In this document: piece after piece, positions 10,662 through 22,379 of the stretch
Layout of the letters: every line of letters begins with the position of its first letter
Numbering within the stretch: position 1 is the first letter of the stretch
Assembly: GCF_018882215.1 (NCBI RefSeq)
Contig: NZ_JACVOX010000002.1
Coordinates: 729,737 to 793,736 of the forward strand
Direction: 5' to 3'
DNA from: Polynucleobacter sp. AP-Kaivos-20-H2
GTDB lineage: Bacteria > Pseudomonadota > Gammaproteobacteria > Burkholderiales > Burkholderiaceae
Length of the DNA stretch: 64,000 nt
Notes under the pieces: generated by a model
What the model was told of the DNA's origin: nothing
What the model saw: the letters and a program-made list of their open reading frames with translations, nothing else
Database searches by the model: none
Position numbers and translations under genes: made by a program

Positions 10662-11366
10662 CTAAACACCAAGATACTCATTTAATAAAGTTGCTTTTTC
10701 TGCAAGCTCGCTTTGTTGCACCACCTCAACCACATTTCCGTGCTCAACCACATAATGACGATCAGCCAAGGGTGCAGCAAAGCGGAAGTTTTGCTCAACC
10801 AACACAATCGTGAAGCCTTTGTTGCGCAATCTGGTAACAACTTCTCCAAGCTTTTGCACAATCACGGGCGCCAACCCCTCAGTAATCTCATCCAACAACA
10901 ATAACTTTGCACCGGTTCTCAAAATTCGCGCCATCGCTAGCATTTGCTGCTCGCCACCAGATAAGCGGGTGCCGGGGCTATTTTTTCTTTCATAGAGGTT
11001 TGGAAACATTTCATAAATCTCATCCAAACCCATGCCGCCAGGCGCAATCTCCGGCAAAAGCAAAAGGTTTTCCTCTGTACTCAAGCTAGCAAAAATTCCT
11101 CTTTCCTCTGGGCAAAAACCAACCCCCAAACGAGCAATCTTATAAGTAGGCATGGAGATAGTTTCCGCCCCATACACCTCTACAGAACCAGTTCTTTTGC
11201 TAGTTAAACCTAAGATGGTCTTCAGAATAGTGCTTCGACCGGCGCCATTTCTTCCAAGTAAAGTAACAACCTCGCCATCACGCACAGCAAAATTCACGCC
11301 ATGCAAAATGTGAGATTCGCCATAACAAGACTCTAAATTTTTAACCTCTAGCGCCATGGTGATCAT
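10662..11366 (-). CDS. livF: Branched-chain amino-acid ABC transporter ATPase LivF
   Basis: This 234-residue ABC ATPase has the signature RLSGGEQQMLAMARIL and Walker B LLLLDEITEGLAP. Walker A reads GRNGAGRST, so the usual lysine is arginine (codon CGA on the minus strand near 11240). I believe this substitution occurs in some LivF paralogues, but ATPase activity may be altered. Its ATG overlaps the livG stop by 4 bp. Confidence 0.92.
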   Translation of the reverse strand: MITMALEVKNLESCYGESHILHGVNFAVRDGEVVTLLGRNGAGRSTILKTILGLTSKRTGSVEVYGAETISMPTYKIARLGVGFCPEERGIFASLSTEENLLLLPEIAPGGMGLDEIYEMFPNLYERKNSPGTRLSGGEQQMLAMARILRTGAKLLLLDEITEGLAPVIVQKLGEVVTRLRNKGFTIVLVEQNFRFAAPLADRHYVVEHGNVVEVVQQSELAEKATLLNEYLGV

Positions 11367-12130
11367 AGGTTGTCTCCCCCATGGCTACCCATATAGGCCT
11401 CAACAACTAGTGGGTTGCTTGAAACCTCATGATAAGAACCCTCAGCCAGCACGGAGCCACGCTGTAAAACGGTAATACGATCTGCAATTGAAGAAACCAC
11501 CTTCATATTGTGTTCAACCATCAGAATAGTGCGGCCCTTGGCTACACGATCAATCAATTCTGTTACGCGCTCAACATCTTCATGCCCCATTCCCTGGGTG
11601 GGCTCATCCAAAAGCATTAACTCCGGCTCCATAGCTAAAGTTGTTGCAATTTCAAGCGCCCTTTTACGGCCATAAGCTAGGTTGAGCGTTTCCTCGTTGG
11701 CAAAGTCTTCCAAGCCAACCTCGTGTAGAAGCTCTAAAGCGCGCTCATTAAGCACATTTAAAGAGTTTCCAGACTTCCAGAAGTGAAACTCGGTTCCCAA
11801 CCCTGGCTGCAGTGCAACACGAACATTTTCTATAACCGTTAAATGTGGAAAAACAGCGGAAATCTGAAAGGAGCGAATAATGCCCCGTCTCGCAATTTGT
11901 GCTGGGGCCTCTTTGGTGATGTCAAAGCCATTGAATAAGATTTGGCCGCTGCTGGGCTCTAAAAACTTAGTCAGCAAATTGAAGCAGGTTGTTTTGCCAG
12001 CTCCATTGGGCCCAATCAAGGCGTGAATGGTTCCCCGAGCGACATCTAGGTTCACATTAGTGACCGCAGAAAACCCCTTAAAGGATTTCCCCAGTCCAAT
12101 TGTTTTTAATATTGTTTCTTGCAATGTCAT
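11363..12130 (-). CDS. livG: Branched-chain amino-acid ABC transporter ATPase LivG
   Basis: This 255-residue ABC ATPase is the partner of LivF. Walker A GPNGAGKTT (about residue 40) is canonical, and Walker B LMLLDEPTQGMG follows a LivG-type signature region (LAYGRKRALEIATTL). It is the first gene of the liv operon on the minus strand. The 105-bp gap before it contains a small hairpin (12201-12218, ACCCTAA/TTAGGGT). Confidence 0.93.
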   Translation of the reverse strand: MTLQETILKTIGLGKSFKGFSAVTNVNLDVARGTIHALIGPNGAGKTTCFNLLTKFLEPSSGQILFNGFDITKEAPAQIARRGIIRSFQISAVFPHLTVIENVRVALQPGLGTEFHFWKSGNSLNVLNERALELLHEVGLEDFANEETLNLAYGRKRALEIATTLAMEPELMLLDEPTQGMGHEDVERVTELIDRVAKGRTILMVEHNMKVVSSIADRITVLQRGSVLAEGSYHEVSSNPLVVEAYMGSHGGDNL

Positions 12131-12235
12131 GCCCTCTACCCCCTACTTGGGAGCAAGAATACGAGAATACCCGAAGATGGCTTGGGTTTATATAGCAATA
12201 ACCCTAAACAATTAGGGTGCGCAACAGAACAAAAC

Positions 12236-12451
12236 TTAAGAGATTTTTTGAAATTGCTGAATTGCCAAACGAGCCAATTCATCCAAGACGTCCACAGGAA
12301 TCCTTTGGGCGCCCTGCACAATCATTAGCGCATATGGTTTCGCTAGGGCCGAGGCTTCAGGACAGAGTCGCAACTCATCGCCCTCTGATGGGGACTGGCT
12401 GCGCCAGTAATTGATGGCAGCCTCTAACTCTTGGATTGTTACAAACAACAT
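12236..12451 (-). CDS. DUF3717 family protein
   Basis: This 71-residue soluble protein has the features I associate with DUF3717: the stretch TIQELEAAINYWRSQSPSEG, then ELRLCPEASALAKPYALMI. The family is found mainly in Burkholderiales and has no known function. It lies 11 bp downstream of the SET-domain gene and is probably cotranscribed with it. Confidence 0.75.
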   Translation of the reverse strand: MLFVTIQELEAAINYWRSQSPSEGDELRLCPEASALAKPYALMIVQGAQRIPVDVLDELARLAIQQFQKIS

Positions 12452-12462
12452 GAAAATTATTT

Positions 12463-12957
12463 TTACTTATCTTTGGTTGCAAGCATAGTGCCACGGCATT
12501 TTTTTGCACCACAACGGCATTCGTAATCTTTTTTCATTTGCCTGGTAATTTTGCCCTCAATATCAAGTGAGTAGTCATAAAACAACTCTTCACCAACCTT
12601 AAGGGCGCGCTTTGCATAAATAAACACGCGGGGCTCACCATCAAAACTATCTTCCCGGGTTTCGCAAATTGGCTTACATGAGTGGTTGATCCAGCGGGCA
12701 GCATTCCCACCATATTTCGCATCAATCACACGACCATCTTCCAATGAAAAGTAAAAGGTGTGATTAGGGTCTTTAGGGTCGTGGGGGTGGCGCTTCTCTG
12801 CAAGCCTCCAACTGATGCGCTCACCCTTGTATTCAATAATTGCCTGACCCTTTTTAATGGGCTTGGCAACAAATACGCCTTTTCCATGAATGGGGGAAGA
12901 TTTCACAACAATAGATGATCGGTCCACCTTGGGTGGTTTTAATTTTTTGGCTGTCAT
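12463..12957 (-). CDS. SET-domain protein (putative lysine methyltransferase)
   Basis: This 164-residue protein consists of a SET domain with a post-SET tail. The N-terminal GKGVFVAKPIKKGQAIIEYKG is typical of the fold, NAARWINHSCKP carries the SAM-binding NHSC motif, and EELFYDYSLD precedes the Cys cluster (CRCGAKKCRGTM) of a post-SET zinc site. Bacterial SET proteins are thought to methylate lysines of target proteins; the substrate here is unknown. It begins 4 bp after gyrB ends. Confidence 0.85.
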   Translation of the reverse strand: MTAKKLKPPKVDRSSIVVKSSPIHGKGVFVAKPIKKGQAIIEYKGERISWRLAEKRHPHDPKDPNHTFYFSLEDGRVIDAKYGGNAARWINHSCKPICETREDSFDGEPRVFIYAKRALKVGEELFYDYSLDIEGKITRQMKKDYECRCGAKKCRGTMLATKDK

Positions 12958-12960
12958 AAA

Positions 12961-15465
<2,505 letters not shown>

Positions 15466-15470
15466 CTAAG

Positions 15471-16586
15471 TTAAATACGCATTGGCATCACAACATACTT
15501 AAAACTCTCTGAGCCAGGCAGAGTAATCACAGCACTGCTATTTGCATCACCCAAGCTAATTTGAATCTTTTCGCTCTTTAGGTTTGATAAAACATCCAAC
15601 AAGTAGCTAACGTTAAATCCAATCTCTACCGCATCACCAGAATACTCAGTCTCAATTTCTTCTTGAGCCTCTTCTTGCTCAGCGTTGGTTGATTGAATTG
15701 TGATGCGGTTTGGGGATAATGAAAAACGAACACCTTTAAATTTGTCTGTTGTCAAAATAGCGGCACGTTGAAGTGCTGATTGAAGAGTTTCACGACCAAC
15801 TACGAGTGAGTTTTTATGACCCTTCGGAATCACTCTTTGAAAGTCTGGGAACTTACCTTCAACTAATTTTGAGATTAACTCAATATCCCCAAATGAAAAC
15901 TTCACCTGATTAGTTGTCAAACTAATTTCCAAGGACTCATCAGAATCTTCAAGCAAGTGCTGGCACTCTAAAATTGTTTTGCGAGGAATAATGATTTCTT
16001 GTTTTTGACCAGAGCCTGAGGGGGCCTCTGCTAGCTCAACCTGAGAGTAAGCAAGGCGGTGACCATCTGTTGCCACTGCAACTACCTCTTTACCCTCAAT
16101 TACCAACAGCATCCCATTTAAGTAATAACGAATATCTTGCTGAGCCATTGAAAAATGCACTTGGCTTATGAGTTGACGGAAAGTCTTTTGTGACATCTTC
16201 CAAGCAGCAGTTACCTCACCCACACTTTGCATCACCGGAAACTCAGTTGCAGAAAGTGTTTGTAAAGAGAAGCGGCTTTTGCCGCTTTGTACAACCATCT
16301 TGTTATCTTTAAGATTTAAAGATACTGGACCCTCTGGCAATGCACGCAAAATATCTAAAAGTTTTCTAGCGGCAACGGTGGTTGTTACATCCTCAGTACC
16401 AACACCAAAATTAGCGTTTGTTGTAATTTGAATTTCAATATCAGTGGAGATGAATGAAACCTTTTCTCCAACCTTTTTAAATAAGAGATTTGCCAAAATT
16501 GGCAGTGTGTGTCTGCGTTCAACAATTCCACTAACAACCTGAAGTGGTTTTAGTAGGCTATCGCGAGAAGTGTTAACGAGTTGCAT
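15471..16586 (-). CDS. dnaN: DNA polymerase III beta sliding clamp
   Basis: This 371-residue protein is the processivity clamp. Three repeated clamp domains are inferred from length and from the conserved RRHTLPILANLLF near the N-terminus, TDGHRLAYSQ in the second domain and the C-terminal YVVMPMRI. It lies 264 bp downstream of dnaA, the gap holding DnaA boxes. Confidence 0.98.
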   Translation of the reverse strand: MQLVNTSRDSLLKPLQVVSGIVERRHTLPILANLLFKKVGEKVSFISTDIEIQITTNANFGVGTEDVTTTVAARKLLDILRALPEGPVSLNLKDNKMVVQSGKSRFSLQTLSATEFPVMQSVGEVTAAWKMSQKTFRQLISQVHFSMAQQDIRYYLNGMLLVIEGKEVVAVATDGHRLAYSQVELAEAPSGSGQKQEIIIPRKTILECQHLLEDSDESLEISLTTNQVKFSFGDIELISKLVEGKFPDFQRVIPKGHKNSLVVGRETLQSALQRAAILTTDKFKGVRFSLSPNRITIQSTNAEQEEAQEEIETEYSGDAVEIGFNVSYLLDVLSNLKSEKIQISLGDANSSAVITLPGSESFKYVVMPMRI

Positions 16587-16642
16587 TGCTTTTAAATCCT
16601 TGTATATATCTTAGTAGTAATAGTAATAAGGGTTCGAAATTC

Positions 16643-16841
16643 CGTGGATAAGTCAAAAACCTCTTAAAAAACAACAAATTGAAGACTAAAAAACCTGTGG
16701 AAAACTCTTGTATAAGCACTGCATAAAAAGGGGATAACTTTTTATCAATACCCTATTTTTGCATGAAGCTGAACCTTTCCACAATTTATCCACATCTAAT
16801 CCCCAAACTTATTACTAGGGTTGTCCACAACCTTATCCACA
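16643..16841. other. DnaA-box cluster between dnaA and dnaN (oriC part)
   Basis: The 264-bp gap between dnaA and dnaN holds two perfect DnaA boxes TTATCCACA (16786-16794 and 16833-16841), a one-mismatch box TTGTCCACA (16821-16829), and inverted relaxed boxes at 16643 (CGTGGATAA) and 16696 (TGTGGAAAA). The surroundings are AT-rich. It may be part of oriC, a dnaN regulatory region, or both. Confidence 0.75.
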
Positions 16842-16850
16842 AGCAAAAAA

Positions 16851-18278
16851 CTACGCCTTTAAGGTTTGCTCAATAACATGAATCTCATGGTTTAACTGGC
16901 CATCATGGGCTCGCTCATCTGCAATCTTGCGAACGGCGTGAAGGACGGTTGTGTGGTCCCTACCGCCAAATAATTCACCAATCTCCGGCAAACTTTTTTG
17001 TGTCAATTCTTTAGCCATAAACATTGCAATTTGACGGGGGCGAGCAATATTAGCTGGACGCCTTTTGGAATACATGTCTGCAACCTTGATGCTATAGAAA
17101 TCAGCAACCGCCTTTTGAATGTTTTCAACAGAAACTTGACGATTTTGGATGGAAAGCAGGTCTTTTAGTGCTGTTCTAGCAACCTCAATCGTGACCTCGC
17201 GACCGTGGAAGCGAACAAACGCCAAAATCTTTCTCAAAGCCCCCTCTAGCTCACGAACGTTTGAGCGTAGGTGTTTTGCCACAAAGAATGCAACATCCTC
17301 ACTCATGGGGATGCCTTCACTAATGGCCTTTTTCATTAAAATAGCGACACGCATTTCTAGTTCCGGCGGCTCAATGGCAACCGTTAGCCCGGAATCAAAA
17401 CGGGAAATAAGGCGATCATCAATACCCGCCATTTCCTTGGGGTAGGTATCACTAGTAATAATGACTTGGGCTTTGTTGCTTAATAAGGCCTCAAAAGCGT
17501 AGAAAAACTCTTCCTGAGTCCTGGATTTGCCGCTAAAAAACTGAATGTCATCAATAAGTAAGAGATCTAAGGAGTGGTAGTAGCGCTTAAAGCGGTCAAA
17601 CGCCTTTTGTTGGTATGCGCGGACCACATCTGAAACATACTGTTCGGCGTGGATATAGCGAATACGGGCGCTTGGCTTCTCTTTTAAAAGGTGATTACCA
17701 ATCGCGTGAATTAAATGGGTCTTACCCAGGCCTACTCCACCATATAAGAACATGGGGTTGTAAGAGGTTCCAGGGTTGTGCGCCACCTGAATAGACGCAG
17801 CCCTAGCAAGTTGATTGGCTTTACCAGTAACAAACGTTTCAAAAGTAAGATTTGGATTGAGTTTCGAATGATCTTCAATCTCAAAAGCACTCTCTTCTAC
17901 CGATATGCTTGGTTCCGGGATCTCCACAAAAACATTTTTTTCTGTGGGCTCTTCTATCGATACTGGGGGTGCGGTATTGGTTGCGCCACCCTCGACAGAA
18001 AGCGTAAAACTGACATTAATGGGGCGCCCAAAATACTGGGAGGCCAACTCTTGGAATCGGTCGGCAAACGTTTTTTTGGTCCAGTCCAACTTAAATCGGT
18101 TGGGAGCTCCAATTGTTAGTGAGTCATCACTTTCAACAAAAGACAATAAGGTAAGAGGCTGAATCCACGTTTTAAACTGTTGGGGCGACAGTTCGCGAGA
18201 TAAAATGCCGATAGCATCATCCCAGAACCCCAGTGGGCTAATTGAATTCAAGGCGGGGGGATTGTGTAGGTTGCTCAT
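16851..18278 (-). CDS. dnaA: Chromosomal replication initiator DnaA
   Basis: This protein of 475 residues has domain I at the N-terminus, a variable acidic linker, an AAA+ core (Walker [11 protein letters not shown], Walker [10 protein letters not shown]) and the C-terminal DnaA-box-binding domain with [13 protein letters not shown] and [12 protein letters not shown] chose the ATG at 18278 (MSNLHNPP). An in-frame TTG at 18323 would add 15 residues, but it sits in a DnaA box. Confidence 0.97.
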   Translation of the reverse strand: MSNLHNPPALNSISPLGFWDDAIGILSRELSPQQFKTWIQPLTLLSFVESDDSLTIGAPNRFKLDWTKKTFADRFQELASQYFGRPINVSFTLSVEGGATNTAPPVSIEEPTEKNVFVEIPEPSISVEESAFEIEDHSKLNPNLTFETFVTGKANQLARAASIQVAHNPGTSYNPMFLYGGVGLGKTHLIHAIGNHLLKEKPSARIRYIHAEQYVSDVVRAYQQKAFDRFKRYYHSLDLLLIDDIQFFSGKSRTQEEFFYAFEALLSNKAQVIITSDTYPKEMAGIDDRLISRFDSGLTVAIEPPELEMRVAILMKKAISEGIPMSEDVAFFVAKHLRSNVRELEGALRKILAFVRFHGREVTIEVARTALKDLLSIQNRQVSVENIQKAVADFYSIKVADMYSKRRPANIARPRQIAMFMAKELTQKSLPEIGELFGGRDHTTVLHAVRKIADERAHDGQLNHEIHVIEQTLKA

Positions 18279-18313
18279 ATTTTTGGAGGATCCATTGTAG
18301 CGATGCTCCAAAG

Positions 18314-18440
18314 TTATCCACAAGCAACAAAAACGTGGAAAAGCTGTGGATAACTTGTGAACAATATAAAAATCTCTATTTAAATTAATGATTTAAGAGA
18401 AATTTGACTAAAAATAGAGAAAAACACCTACATATTCATT
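18314..18440. other. DnaA boxes and AT-rich stretch upstream of dnaA (oriC candidate)
   Basis: Two perfect DnaA boxes in opposite orientation (18314-18322 TTATCCACA and 18345-18353 TGTGGATAA) flank a relaxed box. A strongly AT-rich stretch of about 80 bp (18358-18440) follows before rpmH and is suited to be the DNA unwinding element. The dnaA-rpmH gap is a common site of oriC in proteobacteria. Both divergent promoters should also lie here. Confidence 0.75.
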
Positions 18441-18500
18441 AAGATTGATTGACCTTTTGCTCTGCAACAAGGAAAATACTTGGTTTTCCAGGGATCGAAC

Positions 18501-18635
18501 ATGAAAAGAACTTACCAACCCTCAGTAACTCGTCGCAAGCGTACACACGGCTTCCGTATTCGCATGAAAACCAAAAGCGGACGCGCAGTTTTAAATGCTC
18601 GTCGTGCAAAAGGCCGCAAGCGTTTGGCTGTGTAA
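18501..18635 (+). CDS. rpmH: 50S ribosomal protein L34
   Basis: This 44-residue, very basic protein starts [20 protein letters not shown] and ends GRKRLAV, exactly the L34 pattern and length. It is the first plus-strand gene beyond dnaA and leads the rpmH-rnpA-yidD-yidC-mnmE cluster. Confidence 0.98.
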
Positions 18636-18643
18636 CTTAGCCA

Positions 18644-18961
18644 TTGAATAGCGCAAGGATTTCTGAATTACTTAAAGCACGCCCCAAGACAAGTTTGTAC
18701 TGGGGTATGTATATTGCATCCACTCAAGAGGGCCTCAAGCCTGACTTGGGGGTTGCGGTAGCAAAGAAGTTGGCCAAAAGAGCGGTTGATCGAAACCGCC
18801 TAAAGCGGATGATTCGCGAATTGGTTTGGACGGCTCAAGCCAACACATTAAACAAAGATGTTGTGGTCAAGCTCAAAAAACCAATCGGTCGCGAAACCCG
18901 GGGCAGACTCAGAAAAAAAGAAAAAGAAATTTTGCGCTCTCAAATTTCGGGGCTGCTTTAG
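18644..18961 (+). CDS. rnpA: Ribonuclease P protein component
   Basis: This 105-residue basic protein subunit of RNase P carries the RNR motif KRAVDRNRLKRMIRE (about residues 45-60), which contacts the P RNA. The start is a TTG 8 bp after rpmH; the N-terminus is somewhat divergent, so the exact start is not certain. Its stop is immediately followed by the yidD GTG start. Confidence 0.93.
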   Translation: MNSARISELLKARPKTSLYWGMYIASTQEGLKPDLGVAVAKKLAKRAVDRNRLKRMIRELVWTAQANTLNKDVVVKLKKPIGRETRGRLRKKEKEILRSQISGLL

Positions 18962-19204
18962 GTGCGCGCCTTAAATAATGCGGCAATTAAGTTGGTAAAA
19001 ATATATCAATTCGCCTTAAGTCCATATTTAGGTATGCACTGCAAGTATGTACCCAGCTGTTCGCAATATGCATGTGACTGCTTTAGTCATTACGGATTTA
19101 TTAAAAGCTTTGGCCTAACGGCGTGGCGTCTTTTGCGCTGCAACCCGTTGTCACACGGCGGTTATGATCCTGCTGTAAAAGATACAAAACACCAACTTAA
19201 GTGA
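18962..19204 (+). CDS. yidD: Membrane protein insertion efficiency factor YidD
   Basis: This 80-residue protein shows the family's cysteine motif CKYVPSCSQYACDC and the C-terminal LLRCNPLSHGGYDP. YidD is a small amphipathic membrane-associated protein that assists YidC insertion. It begins with GTG directly at the rnpA stop and ends 6 bp before yidC, so all three are probably cotranslated. Confidence 0.95.
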   Translation: MRALNNAAIKLVKIYQFALSPYLGMHCKYVPSCSQYACDCFSHYGFIKSFGLTAWRLLRCNPLSHGGYDPAVKDTKHQLK

Positions 19205-19210
19205 ATGTAA

Positions 19211-20884
19211 ATGGACTTTAAAAAAACAATTCTTTGGGCAGTATTCTCGATGTCGGGTCTCATGCTCTACAACAATTGGCAGGTTCATGAAGGTAAGCCA
19301 TCCTTGTTTGGTGGCGCCCCAGCGAGCTCCCCGGTTGCGGCTGACAAGACCACAATAGGAGGCAAGGTTGATGTCCCCATGCAAGCTGCAGGCGCGCCGG
19401 CTGTTGCCGTAACGCCAGTGCTTAGTGGCGGCACCATAGAAGGCGCAGAAAAGTTCACACTCCAAAATGATGTGCTGGCATTGGAAATTAGTGCCAGCGG
19501 AGCGAATGTAATTGATGCTAAGTTATTAAAAGAATTAACTGCTGAGAAAAATCCAGTAGAGCTTTTTCAATACACACCAACACACAAATACTTTGCACGA
19601 TCTGGTTTAATTTCTTTAAACAACAACGACCTTCCAAATCACACGAGCACCTTTAAATTAGTACAGTCAGGAAAAGATGGTTCAGGCAGGCCGTTTGCAG
19701 TGTTAGCCAGCGAACGCAACGGCGTCAAGCTTGAAAAAACATTCATCCTAAATCCTGGTAGCTATGTAGTAGATGTTGGCCATCGCGTCACACAAACAAC
19801 AAGCAACCCAAACCCTATTGTTTTGTACACAGAAATTGTGCGCGACGCTTCACAAGAGCAAAAAATCGGCCCATTTGGCGGCGCCTTCTCAGCCAGCACA
19901 TTTACTGGGCCGGCCGCGTACACAGACAAAGAAAAGTTTAATAAGCTGGAGTTCTCGGCAATTGATAAAAACAAAATTACCATTCCAACGCAAGTTGCTG
20001 CTGGTGAGCCAGCTTGGATCGCCATGGTTCAGCATTACTTTGCGAGCGCCTGGATTCCAGGCGACAAAGATGCGCGGGATATTTATGTTGGAAGAATAGA
20101 TAACGGCCTGTACCGAATTGGTATGCAAACACCCCTCGGTGTTGTTGCCCCAGGAACAACCGTAGTAGAAAAAGCCAGATTATTTGTGGGACCTCAAGAA
20201 GAAAAGGTTCTGGAGACGATTGCTCCAGGCTTTGAGTTGCTTAAGGACTACGGTTATCTGACCATCATCGCTAAGCCTATTTTCTGGCTGTTAGAAAAAA
20301 TTCATGGTTATGTTGGTAACTGGGGTTGGTCAATCATTCTGTTGACCATCTTAATTAAGTTGGTGTTCTTCCCCCTGTCTGCTGCAAGTTACAAATCGAT
20401 GGCTCGCATGAAAGAAGTGCAACCACGCCTGGTAGCGATGAAGGAGCAGTACAAGGGCGAACCACAGAAGCTCAACCAAGCCATGATGGAGATGTATCGC
20501 AAGGAAAAGATTAATCCGTTGGGTGGATGTTTGCCGGTTGTCATTCAGATTCCCGTGTTCATTTCTTTGTATTGGGTACTATTGTCATCGGTTGAGATGC
20601 GTGGCGCACCATGGGTTTTGTGGATTCATGACCTCTCAGTCCCTGACCCGTACTACATTTTGCCAATCATCATGGCCATCTCGATGTTTGTGCAAACCAA
20701 ACTGAACCCAACGCCTCCAGATCCAATTCAGGCGAAGGTGATGATGTACATGCCGATCGTCTTTTCAATCATGTTCTTTTTCTTCCCTGCGGGCTTGGTT
20801 TTATATTGGGTTACTAATAACCTTCTATCGATTGCTCAACAGTGGCAGATTAACCAGATGTTTGGAAAAAAGCCCGCTAAGTAA
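19211..20884 (+). CDS. yidC: Membrane protein insertase YidC
   Basis: This 557-residue inner-membrane insertase has an N-terminal helix (residues 5-22), a large periplasmic domain (about 60-340) and a C-terminal hydrophobic core of about five helices. The core contains GGCLPVVIQIPVFISLYWVL and the closing LYWVTNNLLSIAQQWQ. Length and topology fit Gram-negative YidC. Confidence 0.97.
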   Translation: MDFKKTILWAVFSMSGLMLYNNWQVHEGKPSLFGGAPASSPVAADKTTIGGKVDVPMQAAGAPAVAVTPVLSGGTIEGAEKFTLQNDVLALEISASGANVIDAKLLKELTAEKNPVELFQYTPTHKYFARSGLISLNNNDLPNHTSTFKLVQSGKDGSGRPFAVLASERNGVKLEKTFILNPGSYVVDVGHRVTQTTSNPNPIVLYTEIVRDASQEQKIGPFGGAFSASTFTGPAAYTDKEKFNKLEFSAIDKNKITIPTQVAAGEPAWIAMVQHYFASAWIPGDKDARDIYVGRIDNGLYRIGMQTPLGVVAPGTTVVEKARLFVGPQEEKVLETIAPGFELLKDYGYLTIIAKPIFWLLEKIHGYVGNWGWSIILLTILIKLVFFPLSAASYKSMARMKEVQPRLVAMKEQYKGEPQKLNQAMMEMYRKEKINPLGGCLPVVIQIPVFISLYWVLLSSVEMRGAPWVLWIHDLSVPDPYYILPIIMAISMFVQTKLNPTPPDPIQAKVMMYMPIVFSIMFFFFPAGLVLYWVTNNLLSIAQQWQINQMFGKKPAK

Positions 20885-20924
20885 TTTGAGCGCGGCATAA
20901 CTCGCTTGCAATAAATAGACAGCA

Positions 20925-22289
20925 ATGATGACGAGAAAAGTGCCCATCATTGCTGTTGCAACAGCGCCGGGCAAGGCGGGTGTCGGGGTTATTCGCATCA
21001 GCGGAAAAAATTTGAGCGCTATGTCGAGCGCACTGTTTCAAAAAACCCTTTCTCCAAGACAAGCAAATCTATTAACACTCTGCGATGAGAGTGGCCAAGC
21101 CATTGATCAGCTTATTGCAATTCATTTCGTTGGACCAGCTTCTTTTACGGGCGAAGATGTTTTAGAGCTTCAGTGCCATGGTGGCCCACAACTTCTTGAG
21201 TTGGTGATGAAACGCTGTTTAGAGTTGGGCAAAGCCGAGGGACTTGTCATTGCAGAGCCGGGCGAATTTACCCTGCGTGCCTATCTCAACAACAAAATTG
21301 ATTTAACCCAGGCTGAGGCTATTGCAGATTTAATTGACGCGCAAAGCGAGGCTGCTGTTCGCGGCGCAGCTCGTTCTTTGCAGGGTGCTTTTTCTGACGA
21401 CATCAATAATCTCATTGAAGAAATTACTCAACTCAGGATTTTAGTTGAGTCGACTTTAGATTTCCCAGAGGAAGAAATTGAGTTTCTAGAAAATGCTCAG
21501 GCGCGCCAGCGCTTAACCGCCGTTAAAGAAAAGTTAAAAGCTTTACGTGCTGGCGCTAAACAGGGAAAAATCTTGCGTGACGGGATTCAGCTGGTTTTGG
21601 CTGGAGCGCCCAATGTGGGGAAAAGCTCTTTGCTTAATCGCTTGGCCGGCGAAGAGGTAGCCATTGTTACCCCCATTGCCGGGACAACCAGAGACCGGGT
21701 TAAAGAAAGCATCACCATTGACGGTGTGCCTATGCATATTATTGATACAGCTGGTCTGCGCGAAACAACCGATGTTGTAGAGGCAAAAGGCATTGAAAGA
21801 TCCTGGGATGCCATTCGTTTGGCAGACATAGTCATTTTTTTGACTGATGCTCAGTCGGGCGCCCAACAGGACGACCTAAAAGCCCAGATTTTGAGGGAAT
21901 TACCACCTAAATGCGCTGTGCTTGAGTTTGTCAATAAGGCTGATTTGCTCCAAGAATCATCAAAAACTGCGCCCAGTGAAGCTTTGCTGATTTCCGCCAA
22001 AACTGGAGAGGGAATTGAGGCGCTAAAACAGAGGATTTTGGAGCTTGTGGGCTGGGCTGGACCCCAGGAGGGTGCCATTTTGGCACGCAGAAGGCATTTA
22101 GACTGTATAGAGCGCGCTGCCGAACATATTGAAAAATCAGAAGAATTCGCTGTAAATGGCAATAATTCTCTCGAATTATTTGCAGAAGAGCTCTCTTTGG
22201 CCCAAAGACACTTGGGTGAAATTACCGGAAAACTTCTTCCAGACGACCTTTTGGGAAAAATCTTCAGCCAATTCTGTATTGGCAAGTAA
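20925..22289 (+). CDS. mnmE: tRNA modification GTPase MnmE
   Basis: This 454-residue GTPase partners MnmG in wobble-uridine modification. It shows the N-terminal folate-binding domain, the helical region, an inserted G domain (G1 GAPNVGKSS, G3 DTAGLRET, G4 NKAD) and the canonical C-terminal CIGK in which the cysteine is catalytic. MnmG is encoded at 4663-6585 in the same window. Confidence 0.97.
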   Translation: MMTRKVPIIAVATAPGKAGVGVIRISGKNLSAMSSALFQKTLSPRQANLLTLCDESGQAIDQLIAIHFVGPASFTGEDVLELQCHGGPQLLELVMKRCLELGKAEGLVIAEPGEFTLRAYLNNKIDLTQAEAIADLIDAQSEAAVRGAARSLQGAFSDDINNLIEEITQLRILVESTLDFPEEEIEFLENAQARQRLTAVKEKLKALRAGAKQGKILRDGIQLVLAGAPNVGKSSLLNRLAGEEVAIVTPIAGTTRDRVKESITIDGVPMHIIDTAGLRETTDVVEAKGIERSWDAIRLADIVIFLTDAQSGAQQDDLKAQILRELPPKCAVLEFVNKADLLQESSKTAPSEALLISAKTGEGIEALKQRILELVGWAGPQEGAILARRRHLDCIERAAEHIEKSEEFAVNGNNSLELFAEELSLAQRHLGEITGKLLPDDLLGKIFSQFCIGK

Positions 22290-22379
22290 AGGGTTTGTGC
22301 TGTGTCTAGCCCACAGAGCAAATGTGACCGAAATGTTAAAATCGTCGGATTAAAAAATTTAATTTTCATAGGGAAACAT

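Noticed and set aside
21851..22369. Open frame of 172 codons antisense to mnmE
   Set aside because: Opposite a conserved gene with no independent evidence of coding.
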